From Coriaria nepalensis (taxonomy: Eukaryota; Streptophyta; Magnoliopsida; Cucurbitales; Coriariaceae), in contig CP114484.1 in NCBI GenBank assembly GCA_027186245.1, positions 3,050,501 through 3,114,500 on the forward strand: DNA of 64,000 nt, given 5' to 3'. The position numbers and the translations under genes were made by a program. Of the stretch, positions 14,114-25,415 are shown piece by piece. The notes below the pieces were generated by a model. It did no database searches and was not told the origin of the DNA. It worked only from the letters and a program-made list of their open reading frames with translations. Position 1 is the stretch's first letter; each line of letters starts with the position of its first letter.

Positions 14114-14657
14114 TTAGGATTGAGCATCGTTCAGACTAGGTTGGATTTGATCCGATCTATACCATTCAACTATATTTTCTATGCCATCCGAACCAAGGAT
14201 CTAAAATAATCGGATTGAATTTAAATAGTTTGATTGAATTTAAAGCTTATTGAATTTATTGATGGGTAGTATTAAATATTGGGAGAGAAACAAATATGAT
14301 ATAATAAATATAATTAATGGAGAATTTAATTTTCTTTAAATGAAAATATATTTTAAGAAATAATTGATTAAAAATTCAGAATTATTTTTTTAAAAATTAA
14401 TTAATGATTAATAAATAGAAATAGTTGAAAAGAAAACAAATTTAATTATTAATATAAAATATCATAATAAAGAATTAACTAAATTAAAATTTATTTATCT
14501 AAATATAATAAATCCCTTTTTTAAAAATAAACAACTAAAACCAGTCGGATCAGACATCCTAAATCTTGATTTGATCGATTCGATCCGACCGAAGATACTT
14601 TTTAAACTATCGGATCAAGTCAGTCAGATCGGATCTGATTTGGTCATCACTACCTAA
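14114..14657. mobile_element. Candidate small non-autonomous element with degenerate terminal inverted repeats
   Basis: The left end reads ttaggattgagcatcg and is followed by ttggatttgatccgat. The right end, read on the opposite strand, begins ttaggtagtgatgacc and also runs into gacttgatccgat. The terminal ttagg and the inner gatccgat words therefore face each other across about 540 bases of very AT-rich DNA with no ORF. This resembles a worn hAT-type MITE. I see no clear target-site duplication, so ends and class are uncertain. Confidence 0.4.
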
Positions 14658-15710
14658 AACGATAGATGCTATAAACATTTGGCGACGGTTCCCCTCTCTG
14701 CACCCCCAATACCGGTTCAAATTTTATCCGTCTTTGGCAATATGCATATCCTTTTCACTAAGTAAGTCTTTTGGATTGCACTCTCTCTTAAATACGAGAT
14801 CGTAATACAAGTTCAGCCTATGGTGCATCAACAAGCTAACTGAACTTGAAAAGAACAAACTAGGAGACGAGCCTGAATTCACCATATTTTTCATTACTGG
14901 AGTTTGAGCACGACTCCTCAATTCCAAATATTTCATGTTAAACTTCTGAGGTCCCAGATACTCCGAGTTAGCAATAGATTTTCTTCCTATTGACCAAATT
15001 TGACCTGTGACCCAACGACTTAGTTTGCTTACGTGACGTGACTTGTTCCCACAATTATTCCTCTCTCTCCCTAATGATACTATGTGAAGTCATTATCACT
15101 AAATAATGCAAGCTCCATGTTATCACAAGTGGTGTTTGGTAAGTGAATCTGAGGTGGCTTTTTGACTCCTAATTCAAAAGAGTTGACTCCAACGTCATTG
15201 GTTAGTACTCATCAAAACGAACGTGAGGGAATTAGTTTGAGACAATGTGGATCACTAGAAAAGAAGTTATGACAGGTTCACGATCAAGCTTCTATTCCTA
15301 AGCTATTTTGCTTACAGCCCGAGTCAAGTGCATGTTTTGTTTCATATAGGTAGAACAACAACACTTAATTTCAGTTTTTAGATCAACTTTAGTTGTAATT
15401 TCAAGTCTTATAATCACTAGCAAGCAGTTTTACTCCAATACCAATTCCGTCTCCAAAACACTTCTCATCGTAGATACAATTTTCTGGATTAATATTCGTA
15501 TAATTCTTAATAATATTATTAAAATATCACTCGAGAGAGATCTCTACCATTCATTCATAGGGTCAAGAGTCTTATCCAAATAATCATTATTTTCTACATT
15601 TTTGTTTTGTTTTGTTTTCCTTTCTTTTTTTTTTTTTTAATTCCTACAATCAGATTTTTCTTTCTTATCCTCCAGAAATTCTAGAATGAATAGGAAAACT
15701 GAAAAAAGGT
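14658..15710. other. Intergenic spacer downstream of transporter copy 2
   Basis: No gene is recognised. A minus-strand ORF at 14724-14936 has no family similarity that I can see. Simple TTTTG and poly-T runs occur near 15600-15640, just beyond the 3' end of the copy 2 transporter. Confidence 0.4.
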
Positions 15711-18057
15711 TTAGAAGTCAGCATTACATACGCCATCATCATAGTTGTAAAAATATGATCCAAGAAAGGAACAAGAATCCCAGAACCTCGATCTCAACTT
15801 CTCCGAGAACCAATCTGAAAGATTAGCTATTACAAATCCCAGGAAGACCTGTAGGAGAAAAGAAAATGGATTCATATCAAATGATAACGAGTCAGGGATG
15901 ATAAATGTATCTCCTACACCGGGTGCATATTGGCAGCGTGGCCCAAAAAACACCATACATGAAAAGATTTCTATAGTTACTAATGCTGCTTAGTGTAGAG
16001 AAAAAGATGAATCCCTCTTCTAATTAAGCATTGCGCTTTACCTGAGCCGAGCCAATAACATAAATGGCTGAGTAATGCCGGCCATGAATCAGCATGTCTT
16101 CCAACATGGCAATGGGTATGGTCAATGAGACGCCGAGAGCGGCTACTAGAGGGGATGTCCAAACAACGGCTAATGCCCTATTTGGGTGGAAGGAATGATC
16201 TGATGAAGTATGTACATAAAGGGAAAATTGGAGAAATGAAAGGATGTTTAGGGGATTACCAGAAATAGTCAGCAATAACACTTCCGACGAATCCGTTAAC
16301 GAGGATAACTTCTTCGACTTTAGCAGAGTGGGGGTTTGCGAATCTGGGTTCAATGCCCATGGCAGTAAGAGGCCACACTGAGGAACAAGTTTTTCTTATT
16401 TTTAATTTTTAATTTTTTAATCTTCCTTAGACATGTGAAAGCTGTTTTGCCTTCGGAGAAACGTAAGGATTGATAGTTTGAAAATGAAAACAAGTGTCCG
16501 TTTCGATATATAAATAAGAACAAAATTATGTGTACGAAGTTGAAAGATCTTAAAACTAGAACATTGTTTAAAAGCATAAATTTCAATCTAGTTAAGGAAG
16601 TTAAAGTCTTACCAAGCCACCATAGAGCGATAAGCGTGAAAAGTCCGATAAACCCGAACAACTTTTGCATATCAACCCTTTCTCCCCCGCCAGCAAATTT
16701 CTTGAGAAGCACTGCAATTTGTCATTTTCACAACATAAATAAGACATACTATGTCACAATCAAGCCATGATGTATATAGTGTCTGATTTTTGTACCTGTA
16801 AACAAGCCGTAAGTGATCGATGAGAGAATCGAAAATATATCTCCTATAAGTGCACGATTCCCATTTCTACACATAAGAAAGATCAATACATCTTTTCGAC
16901 TTCTATTGGAATTCTATTCATCATGATAAAATTCATCAAAATTGAAGACGGTCCCCTTACTCATCTATATGAATCTGCGCTTGATCCGGAGCGGAAGTCT
17001 TTCCAAGAGTTGTCATAGCAACACCCGCCATACTAACAATAACTGATGTTACCTTAACCATATTTATCGTGTCTTGACGCAACAAAGCACCAATTAGAAG
17101 CGTAAAAAGCCCAGAAGTTGAAGACAATAACGTCGTGCTAGCTACACTTGTCCTCGCAAGTGCAGCGTCTGTTAAATACTACACAATGCCAAAAAATGAA
17201 AACAAAGTTAGTTCCTTGTCATTAGCAAGTTAGTCATCCAGTTAGTTAGTTAGGTACCTCGGTTAGGAACCAGAGAGGGGCGATGCAAAACCCATAAGCG
17301 GCAATTTCTTTCGTGGAGAGACTCTTGACTTCTTTGAGTAGATTTTCATTAGAGATGTTTATAGAAACTACTAATGGTTTGCCTTCATCTTTCGGTCCTT
17401 GATGAAATTCCATTTCGGATGGTCTACTGTTGTGTTTAGGAGAGGTTAGCTCGATAGGGGACTTATCCGATTTCCGGTTATTACGGTTAAGAGTAGTCAA
17501 TAACCAGTCCTTAAAGAATGCTATAGGGAGGTAGACTACTAGGAGAGAAGTTGTAACGTATGCTATTACAAATGGATGCTTGTAGTCGGCAAAAACGCGC
17601 TGTCAAAACCAGAAAAGAAGGGAGAAATTGATTGAATTTAGTCCTTCATGAAAACATAAGTCTAAAAATTCTATACAAGATAGTTCAACCACCTTCAATC
17701 CAACAAAATCGGAACTAAATATAACCAACCTAGAACTTAAATCTAGAGCTCATTCAAAAAGTTCATCTTTAACTGCAAAATCATAACCAAGTTTTTAAAA
17801 AGATCATAAACAGCATCATCAGATTTTCATCAATGAAATTCCTCCCAAATTTTATCACAATTCTTGAACCCAATTTCATCTTCTGTAACTCCCTCTATCT
17901 ATATCTTCATTTCAAAAGCTCTGTTCTAAAGCCAACACCACAAAACTTGTTCATTGAGAAAGACTGAAAAACTTACCTGGGTAACTTCAGCTGATGTAAC
18001 CCACAGAATCACAACACTAAGGATAATAAGCAATCCACCCTTTTCTCTCCAACCCAT
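15711..18057 (-). CDS. EamA/DMT-type transporter, SLC35F5-like (copy 2)
   Basis: This is a paralogue of the gene at 5513-7655, on the same strand, and probably a multi-pass transporter of unknown substrate. Eight in-frame exons are 18057-17977, 17599-17258, 17178-16961, 16866-16796, 16711-16613, 16377-16260, 16177-16042 and 15848-15711, giving 400 residues. Exons 1, 3, 4, 6 and 7 have exactly the same lengths as in copy 1 (81, 218, 71, 118 and 136 bases). Exon 5 is one codon shorter (AGGGER against AGEEGER). The exon 2 hydrophilic loop differs strongly in sequence and is 29 codons shorter. The C-terminal tail has its own extension ending DDGVCNADF. Segments [20 protein letters not shown] and [19 protein letters not shown] fit the At4g32140 family closely, so this copy looks the more conserved of the two. 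Confidence 0.9.
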
Positions 18058-18450
18058 TTTTTTTCTTTCTTTCTATCTTTTCATCAAACACATTAAGAAT
18101 GTAACGAAGCATTATATGCTAACATGTCCATTATTGCCTATTCTTCTAGCCGGGAACATGAAAAGATAGTGCTTTCTGTCTTTTATAATTTATTTTTATT
18201 TTCTCTTTAATTATCATCAAATTTTGATGCACTTCTATCAGTTAGTGACCTCTCTTGAAAAAGTGGAGAGCTCCTATTACAATATATGTAGCCTACGTGG
18301 ACCACCAAAAATAATGGTTCTCTTATTATTATTTTTTATATATTTTTAAAAGTAACTCTCAAATTTCATTTAAAAAAATATTTTGTAATCAGTTGAGTTC
18401 AGTTCATAATTAAATAATAATTACCTTTATTATGTTAAATACATAGAAAT

Positions 18451-18534
18451 AGGAAATGATAGGTTTTTTAAGACACTAATTAGATTTCAAATAGCAAATG
18501 ATAGGTTTTTTAAGACACTAATTAGATTTCAAAT
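18451..18534. repeat. 42-bp direct tandem duplication
   Basis: A unit containing aaatgataggttttttaag and ending in attagatttcaaat occurs twice head to tail with a period of 42 bases. The copies differ at one visible position near the start (agga against agca). It lies upstream of transporter copy 2, in non-coding DNA. Confidence 0.85.
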
Positions 18535-19217
18535 GAAGAAATATGTCAATATGTAGAAGTTGACTTTACTATATGTCAAATATATATATAGATATTGAGC
18601 CTAAGACCTTTTTTGGGTGGCATTCTTTATTTTAATATATCTTAATTCTTAGATCTTTTGTTATTTAGTATTAGAGTATGACACTTTCCCTACTAACTCT
18701 TGTAATTTATATATATATTTTTATTAATTTTATTTTGTCATGTTAATTGATAATCTTATTTATTATAATATGTCGTATAAGATGTGAAGTAACATAAAGC
18801 TAACTATTATGTCTCAAGTAATGTCCTATGATTAATACTTGTCTGTCAATTAAAAAGGAAATAAATAAATAAATAAAATTGTGGGTTGATTTCTATTCTC
18901 CAACTAGAACAAACCATATCTCAAACCCATTAACTATATACTACTAAGGAGCATAAAGTCAAATACTAAGCTTTTGCACTAGTTTTTGTTTTTTGGAGGA
19001 TCAAAGTGCTCCAAATTAATCTCTTTCCCACAACAAGTAGGGTCCAAAGATTATGATGATGATCAATAAAAGCATATCCACTAGGCAGTAAGGAAGACAA
19101 TAATTATGAAAGAAAAAACACAATAGTCTGATCATAATTTAATTATATACTATTAATTCATAATTATTGTGGTAATTATTCTAACGTTATATTCATAATT
19201 TTGTAATATCTTATCGA

Positions 19218-19255
<38 letters not shown>

Positions 19256-19735
19256 GTAATTAAAATAAAATAAATAATTTCTTAAAAATAAATTCGATTA
19301 ATTATAAGTATATATAAAATATGTGAAATTAAGATTTACTGTTACAATTCCTCAATTTTACTCAACATCAAGTCTACCAAAATATTGGTTTATTTTGTAA
19401 GACTCATTTTCCATTAAAAATTTGGAGGTGGGAAACCTAAGTTAGTTGCTCCAAACTTAAATTTAAGGCCCAGGCCCACAATAAGAGAGAGCAAAAAGAT
19501 ATATGGTCAGGCCTGTTATAATAGGTTGGCTGGATCAGATGTTTTCGGCGACGGCCCAAAAGAATATCTTACAATTACGTATAAGCTGATTTATCTGGAC
19601 GAAGACGGAAAATGATTGGTTTTCAGACAAAAGTACTAAATACGAAAAGGACAAAGTTCTGTCTTATGTCTCAGAGAACACGACGAACTTGTCACGTGCA
19701 AGAACTAGACCAATAACAATTTACAAATATTTTGC
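18535..19735. other. Intergenic AT-rich spacer
   Basis: No gene is recognised. The region contains an (ATT)n microsatellite at about 19220-19253 and many poly-A/T stretches. It ends at the left arm of the inverted-repeat element. Confidence 0.5.
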
Positions 19736-20498
19736 TTAAAACCCCAAAATTTACAATAATTTTAGAACTCCCATAATTTTAAATATCCATTACTAATTTA
19801 AAGCCTAAATTCACGATTTCCATCAATGATACCGTTTGTATCCGTGATTCGAATTTGACCCGGATTACTCACCCGTCCATCCGCCTGTCTAAAAGAATTA
19901 AAATAATAATAATAATAATACAAGTTTGTCAATTTCATTAATTCACACTATACTCTATAAAATAATATAAGATAACAAAAAAAAAAAAAAGGATAAAACA
20001 AACTCAAGCAAATAAACGAATATATCAAACTGTAGACAAAGGGATTTTATTCACAAGCTATTGCCTATGATAATTTCATACTTAAGTGGTAAAGGATGTT
20101 CCGGGAATCCAATTTGCTCTGATGTTAATTCCGATCTTGGGATTTTGGAGTGAAGAACGTGAAAATATAAAATTAGGGTTGAGGATGAGTGAAGAGTATT
20201 TAGGATTGATTAAGGAGAAAAAGAGTGATTTAAGTGAAATGTAAGAGAAGAGCATCAATGGAGGTGGAAGAAGTGAAACAGAAAAGGAGGAGGAGGAAAA
20301 GAAAGTGTCGTGCTTTTGTTCAGTTTCGATTTTTTTTTTCTTTTAGACGGGCATGTGGGCGGGCAAGTAATTCGGGTCAAAGCTTGGATCACGAGTACAA
20401 ATAGTCTAATGGTTGGAAACCATGAATTTCAACTTTAAATTAATAATGGGTGAATTTTGGGAGTTCTAAATTATTGTTGTAAACTTTGAGGGTTTTAA
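19736..20498. mobile_element. Non-autonomous element with about 159-bp inverted-repeat arms (possibly MULE-like)
   Basis: The left arm (19736-19894) and right arm (20341-20498) are reverse complements along their whole length with scattered mismatches. Both begin ttaaaaccc. They share tagaactccc, ttaatttaaag or the close form ctaatttaaag, the tttgaccc block, and end gtctaaaa. The 446-base centre contains an (AAT)n run and poly-A but no transposase ORF. Long arms without coding capacity fit a deleted Mutator-like or foldback element. I could not define a target-site duplication; the flanks show only a loose shared aaatat. A transcript across it could fold into a long hairpin. Confidence 0.75.
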
Positions 20499-20962
20499 CT
20501 AATAAATATATTCTTTTGGGGTCTAGAATTTTTAACTCATTTTCATTTTTGGGGTCGGATTGTATAGGCCATACAGTCCATGCAAAACAGTTTTCCCTTT
20601 ATCTCTTTCTTTGTCCTTCTCCTCAAGTTATCGTAATTTGTATAGCTTGTATGGATTTTGTGTTCCCTCATTATTACTGAATATAATGTTCCATTCACCA
20701 ACGGATTTTGCGTTTGGCTAAGCATTCAAACTGCAATTTTGTGTCCCCAAACTGGATTTATATTGGAGTTTGACATGCTAAATTAAATATGATGTTTCAA
20801 TTAAGGATTTTTTCACAACTTTCAGTTTCATGTAGTTAGTTAAATTGAAAGTTTGTATTGTTGGTGAATTTGAAACAGCTGTTTTCTTGTATGCAGTTAG
20901 TTGAGTTAGTTACAATCTGATTCATCGACAACCATATCTGCACATCTACCAATGTGAAGAAG

Positions 20963-23900
20963 TCCATCTTGCTTGAAGCATATTCATTTTCTGTATGTTC
21001 CTGCTCTGTCTGGACACAGGAAAGCAGGTCACATGAGTAGTTTTATGCGGTTGGAATGGTTTACCACTGACCTTCCTATTGATAGCGAAGCATTCGCCAT
21101 TCCAAATGGCTGTAACTCTCCACAACAAGTAAGAATATCAGGTTTTCCTTTTTCCCTATTGTTTACCAAACTATTCCCTAGCAAATTCCTGAAAACTAGT
21201 GATTAGGATTGTTGCCAACTTTCCCCTTTTCAACATTCTTCATGTTAAATATTTGCCTTTAATTGTAATTTGGTAGTTGTTTCCTAATTGTTATAGATTC
21301 CCTGTGTGATCAAAGTCGTAGCAAGCCAGGTAACCTAGGTTCCCATGAATAGGCATAAAGCCTTTAGGGTTTTGTATGGAGTATAGAGAATATCCTGTGA
21401 AGTGGAACCCTAGCGGAAAACCCCTTTTATTCTTCGCCAGTGCATGTAGACCTAAAGGTTATATTTCTATTTAGAGTTTCGTTGATTACTGTTTAGATGG
21501 TGGACGTTTAGTCACAACAGACTGGAATTAGAGCTAGGTTTAGATTTGATTAACCATATTCTCCACCGCTTGTGCGGGCCCCCGCCAATTCCTTTCATCT
21601 CTTGGGTTTACAGCTAGTACTTTGATAGGGTTTTGTCATCATGGATGTGAAATATTAGCGCAGATAATTTGATTGGAAGAATGACTGTGGCCTTTTGTGT
21701 GTGAAGATGTGATAACTACTAGTTCAACAATGGCTTTTGAAGGCCTGAAAGGGAGAAAATAACTAATTCGACTCTTTTATCTCTTTTCTAACTAGATATT
21801 GCAAGAGGATGCAGATTAGACATCAACGGAAAGCTTGTGGCTCCAATTAGAGAGTTTCTAGTCCCTCCTCTATCACTGTGATGGAAGGAAAATTAGTTAA
21901 TTGCATCTATTTGCTTCAGGGTAGCACAGCTATTGGTGCTACATAGTTTCCTCATATGTTGGGCAAAATTTTGGGATTTTAGGAACACATTCAAAACATG
22001 GCTTTATTACGGGTTTTAGATTTGCAAAATCATTTGTTTCGGCAGCTATTTCCAAGTTCAAGTTGTTGGAACTTGGTTGGTGTTCAAGTTATGTGATCCC
22101 ACCCTTAGGGGGGGCGGATAAGACAACTGAAGATTTGCAAATTTATTTGGGATCTTGATTCTAGTCAAGCCAAGCTGGTGATTTGTTGATGTAGCTTGCA
22201 TTGAAGGAATTACAATTAGTTTAGGAATTACAATTGCTATTTGTTAGTAAACACACTTTGTACTCTCCCTTTAGACTTGGCGAAAATCTACTTCATTCTT
22301 TGCTCGTGGACATAGGCTTTATAGCCAAACCACAGTCTTTTGTTTTTCCGTTATATTTTCGGTTTTCCATATTTTTATATTAACTCAATCTCTAAGGCTG
22401 CAGTTATAACACGCTACTTTTCCTTAATAGGTTCATATCACCCAAGGTGACTGTGATGGCAAGGCTGTGATTATCTCAAGGGTAACAACTGACGAGCCGG
22501 GCCTCAGTACAGTACAGTATGGCTGGTCGGAAAAAAAATATGACACCACAGCACAGGGAACAGTTAAAAACTACTCATTTTACAAATACAACTCGGGATA
22601 TATCCATCACTATCTTGTAGGAGGACTTAAGGTATTAGAAATCACTTCTTTTTTTAATTAATGGAAAAACATTTAAACGGATGATTTTCTTAATTGCATA
22701 TTGAGACTTTTCAAATGGCATCTTACAGTATGATACCAAGTATTATTACAAGATTGGAAGTGGAGATTCCGCTTGAGAATTCTGGTTCCATACACCTCCA
22801 AAAATCGATCCAGATGCTCCTTACACATTTGGGATAATTGGTGATTTGGGTCGGACTGATAATTCACTTACGACTGTTGATCATCACATGGAAGAGTGGG
22901 GGGCAGATCGTGTTATTTCTAGGAGATATTTCTTATGCTGATAGGTATCAGTACAATGATGTTGGTCTATAGTGGGGGATACATGGGGTCGATTCATCGT
23001 GAAAAGCGCAGTTTATCAGCTTTGGATTTGGACTGCTGGAAATCATGAAATTGAATACTGACGTACATGGTACCATAATTTTTTTATCTAGAAAAATGTT
23101 AATAGACCGTTTCATGATTCTCTCTTTTTCTTTTAACCTGTTAAATTTAAATTTTTTATGGCGAAACTGCTCCTTTCAAATCATATCTTCATAGGTATCA
23201 CACACCTTATTTAGCCTCCAAAAGTAGTAGCCCTCTTTGGTATGCAATCCGACGTGCATCCGCTCATATCATCGTACTTTCTAGCTATTCCCCATTTGGT
23301 AACTTTTGCATTCCCATTTACAGCTTTACAATTTCACCTCTCTATTCTTATATTTCTTGTTGCAGTGAAATACACACCACAATGGATGTGTCTGGAAGAA
23401 GAATTGAAGCGGGTAGACACCTTGGTTGATTGTTCTAATGCATGTTCCGATCTATAACAGTAATGAAGCACACTTCATGGAAGGTGAAAGCATGCGAGTA
23501 GTTTTCGAGAGTTGGTTTATCCATTACAGAGTCGATATTGTCTTTGCCGGCCATGTTCATGCTTATGAATGATCGGTATGTTGCAATTTCTTGACTACTC
23601 AAAAGTCAAAAGTCAAAACTAGATCCAATTTTCCAAATTACCCTTTTTCTTGTCTTCTATTTACAGTACTGTGTATCAAATATTCAATACACTATAACGG
23701 GTGGTCAACGTTATCCCGTAAGAGATAAGGCGGCTCTGATTTATATAACAGTTGGAGATGGAGCGAATCAGGAAGGTCTTGCTGATAGGTGAGTTGAATG
23801 ACAATGAGTTGAACATTTCATCATGTTGATAATGACTGTTCTGTACTGATTAAGTGTTTGTTTGATTGGTGTTCAGGTTTATAGATCCACAACCGGATTA

Positions 23901-24410
23901 TTCAGCATTTAGAGAAGTTAGTTATGGACATTCTACTTTGAAGACTAAAAACCGGACCCATGCTTTGTACCCGTTGGAACCGTAATGTTGGCAGCAAGAA
24001 TGTGGCGGTTGACTCTTTTATGCTATACAACCAATACTGGTTAGCACATTTCTCTATTTATTGCTTTCTTCTTTTTCTTTTTCTTCCTTTGTTCCTTTTT
24101 TAGATGAAAGGTAATAAGGTCAAGCTGCTCTCCAATTTTCCGAAGAGTAGATGATACTAAATCCTTAATCTCAAGTACTAAATTCTCAATCTGATGAGAT
24201 GCTAAACACAAAATTGAATGAATTTAAACTCTGGACTCATTAAGTATTAACTTTTCTAGACCTGGAAAGAAAGTAATCACAAAATTTTCAGTTCTAAATA
24301 CAACATTTCACTATAAAAAAAAATGACGTTTCTGTTATGGCAGGGGAAGAAATCATCAACGAAGACAACTAGAGAAGCCTTTCATAAGGAGTGTCACTGG
24401 GCAGGTTTGA
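20963..24410 (+). pseudogene. Purple acid phosphatase pseudogene (PAP2/PAP12-type)
   Basis: Exon-like pieces of a plant purple acid phosphatase lie in order: 20963-21128, 22431-22631, 22729-23075, 23195-23298, 23366-23576, 23667-23788, 23877-24039 and 24344-24410. All five metal-binding blocks can still be read, in shifting frames: GDLG near 22845, GDISYAD near 22925, GNHE near 23040, the histidine of LMHVP near 23440, and GHVHAYE near 23555. The gene is dead. A TGA at 22774-22776 replaces the Arg of the GSGDS-R-EFWF segment. There are frameshifts between the DRVI and GDISYAD segments and again before DTWGRF, a frame change after LKRVD, and a TGA after HAYE. Both TGA codons fit CGA-to-TGA (CpG) decay. 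Splice sites mostly survive, so this is a decayed genomic copy, not a processed one. Confidence 0.9.
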
Positions 24411-25415
24411 TTCGGTTCAATACCTTGATATTGCCTCCTGTTGGAAGATGTGTTCGCCCTGTACCATTTCAAGTTTGTTTATATTTGCATCTCTATTATT
24501 AGCTTTTCATACTCTAGAAATGTATGTAATAAATCACAGATGAGCATGTGCAACTCATATGGGTCCGGTCCTTTTTCTAACAAAGTGGGATGCTCTTTTT
24601 CTTGTTATATCTAAATTGATTTTAAGTTTTGTTCAGCAACCAGCCGGGTTATCAGATCCGGAATGGCTTTCTCCTAGCAAAGTTTGTCAGCAAACTGAAG
24701 CTTGTCGGCAAATTGTCGCATTCTGAGGAGTGTTGATCAAACTGCACGGATCGCGCACAATGATCAATTAAGAATCGATGTAACTATCTCTCTCTCCCCT
24801 TCTAAAATAGAGGTGTACGGAGATTCTATTCTCCCATACTAATATTATTAGATAGAAGGTTCTATGGACATATAGCCAGACAAGTAGTTATCAAGGATGA
24901 CATCTCTGGTTTATAGCTACATAGAGCCAAATACGGCCAGAATGTATCATATGCATGCAACTTTCCTTTTGAGAGGGTTGAGGAGGTATGTGAGAATTTC
25001 TTATATAAACGTGATTCATGTATTATTTCGATAATCTAACAAATAAAATCTCGTGGTACGATGGATCCACCATATAGGATCACTGCCCCCTCTTGAATAT
25101 GTTAAATACATCAGATCTCAATAAGGACAACTAGGAAAACCTCTCATGTACGGTCTAAACTCTTAAGTACATAACAAAGTTCAATTTGGTTCAACGTCTG
25201 AAGCCTTACAATCTAGCCAAAATACAGTTTGATTAAACTCCAGTTTAACCACAAACCGTTTCAAGTGAATGGACGTCTTTTTCTATTTTCTACATGTAAT
25301 AAAAATGTACATAAGAATAAGCATTGTTGTATGTATATTTAATAATGAAAATGAAGAACACACACACACAAAGATCCTTGGAATTTAGAAGTATCTAGCT
25401 CTGAAAATTTCAGTT
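24411..25415. other. Intergenic spacer between PAP pseudogene and kinase gene
   Basis: This holds the 3' remnants of the phosphatase and, on the other strand, the 3' region of the kinase gene. No ORF with recognisable similarity is seen. A short (CA)n run lies near 25358-25370. Confidence 0.4.

Noticed and set aside
24640..24730. Possible extra exon after the phosphatase pseudogene
   Set aside because: An acceptor-like tgttcag precedes it, but the translation matches no part of the phosphatase, whose C-terminal piece already ends at 24410.
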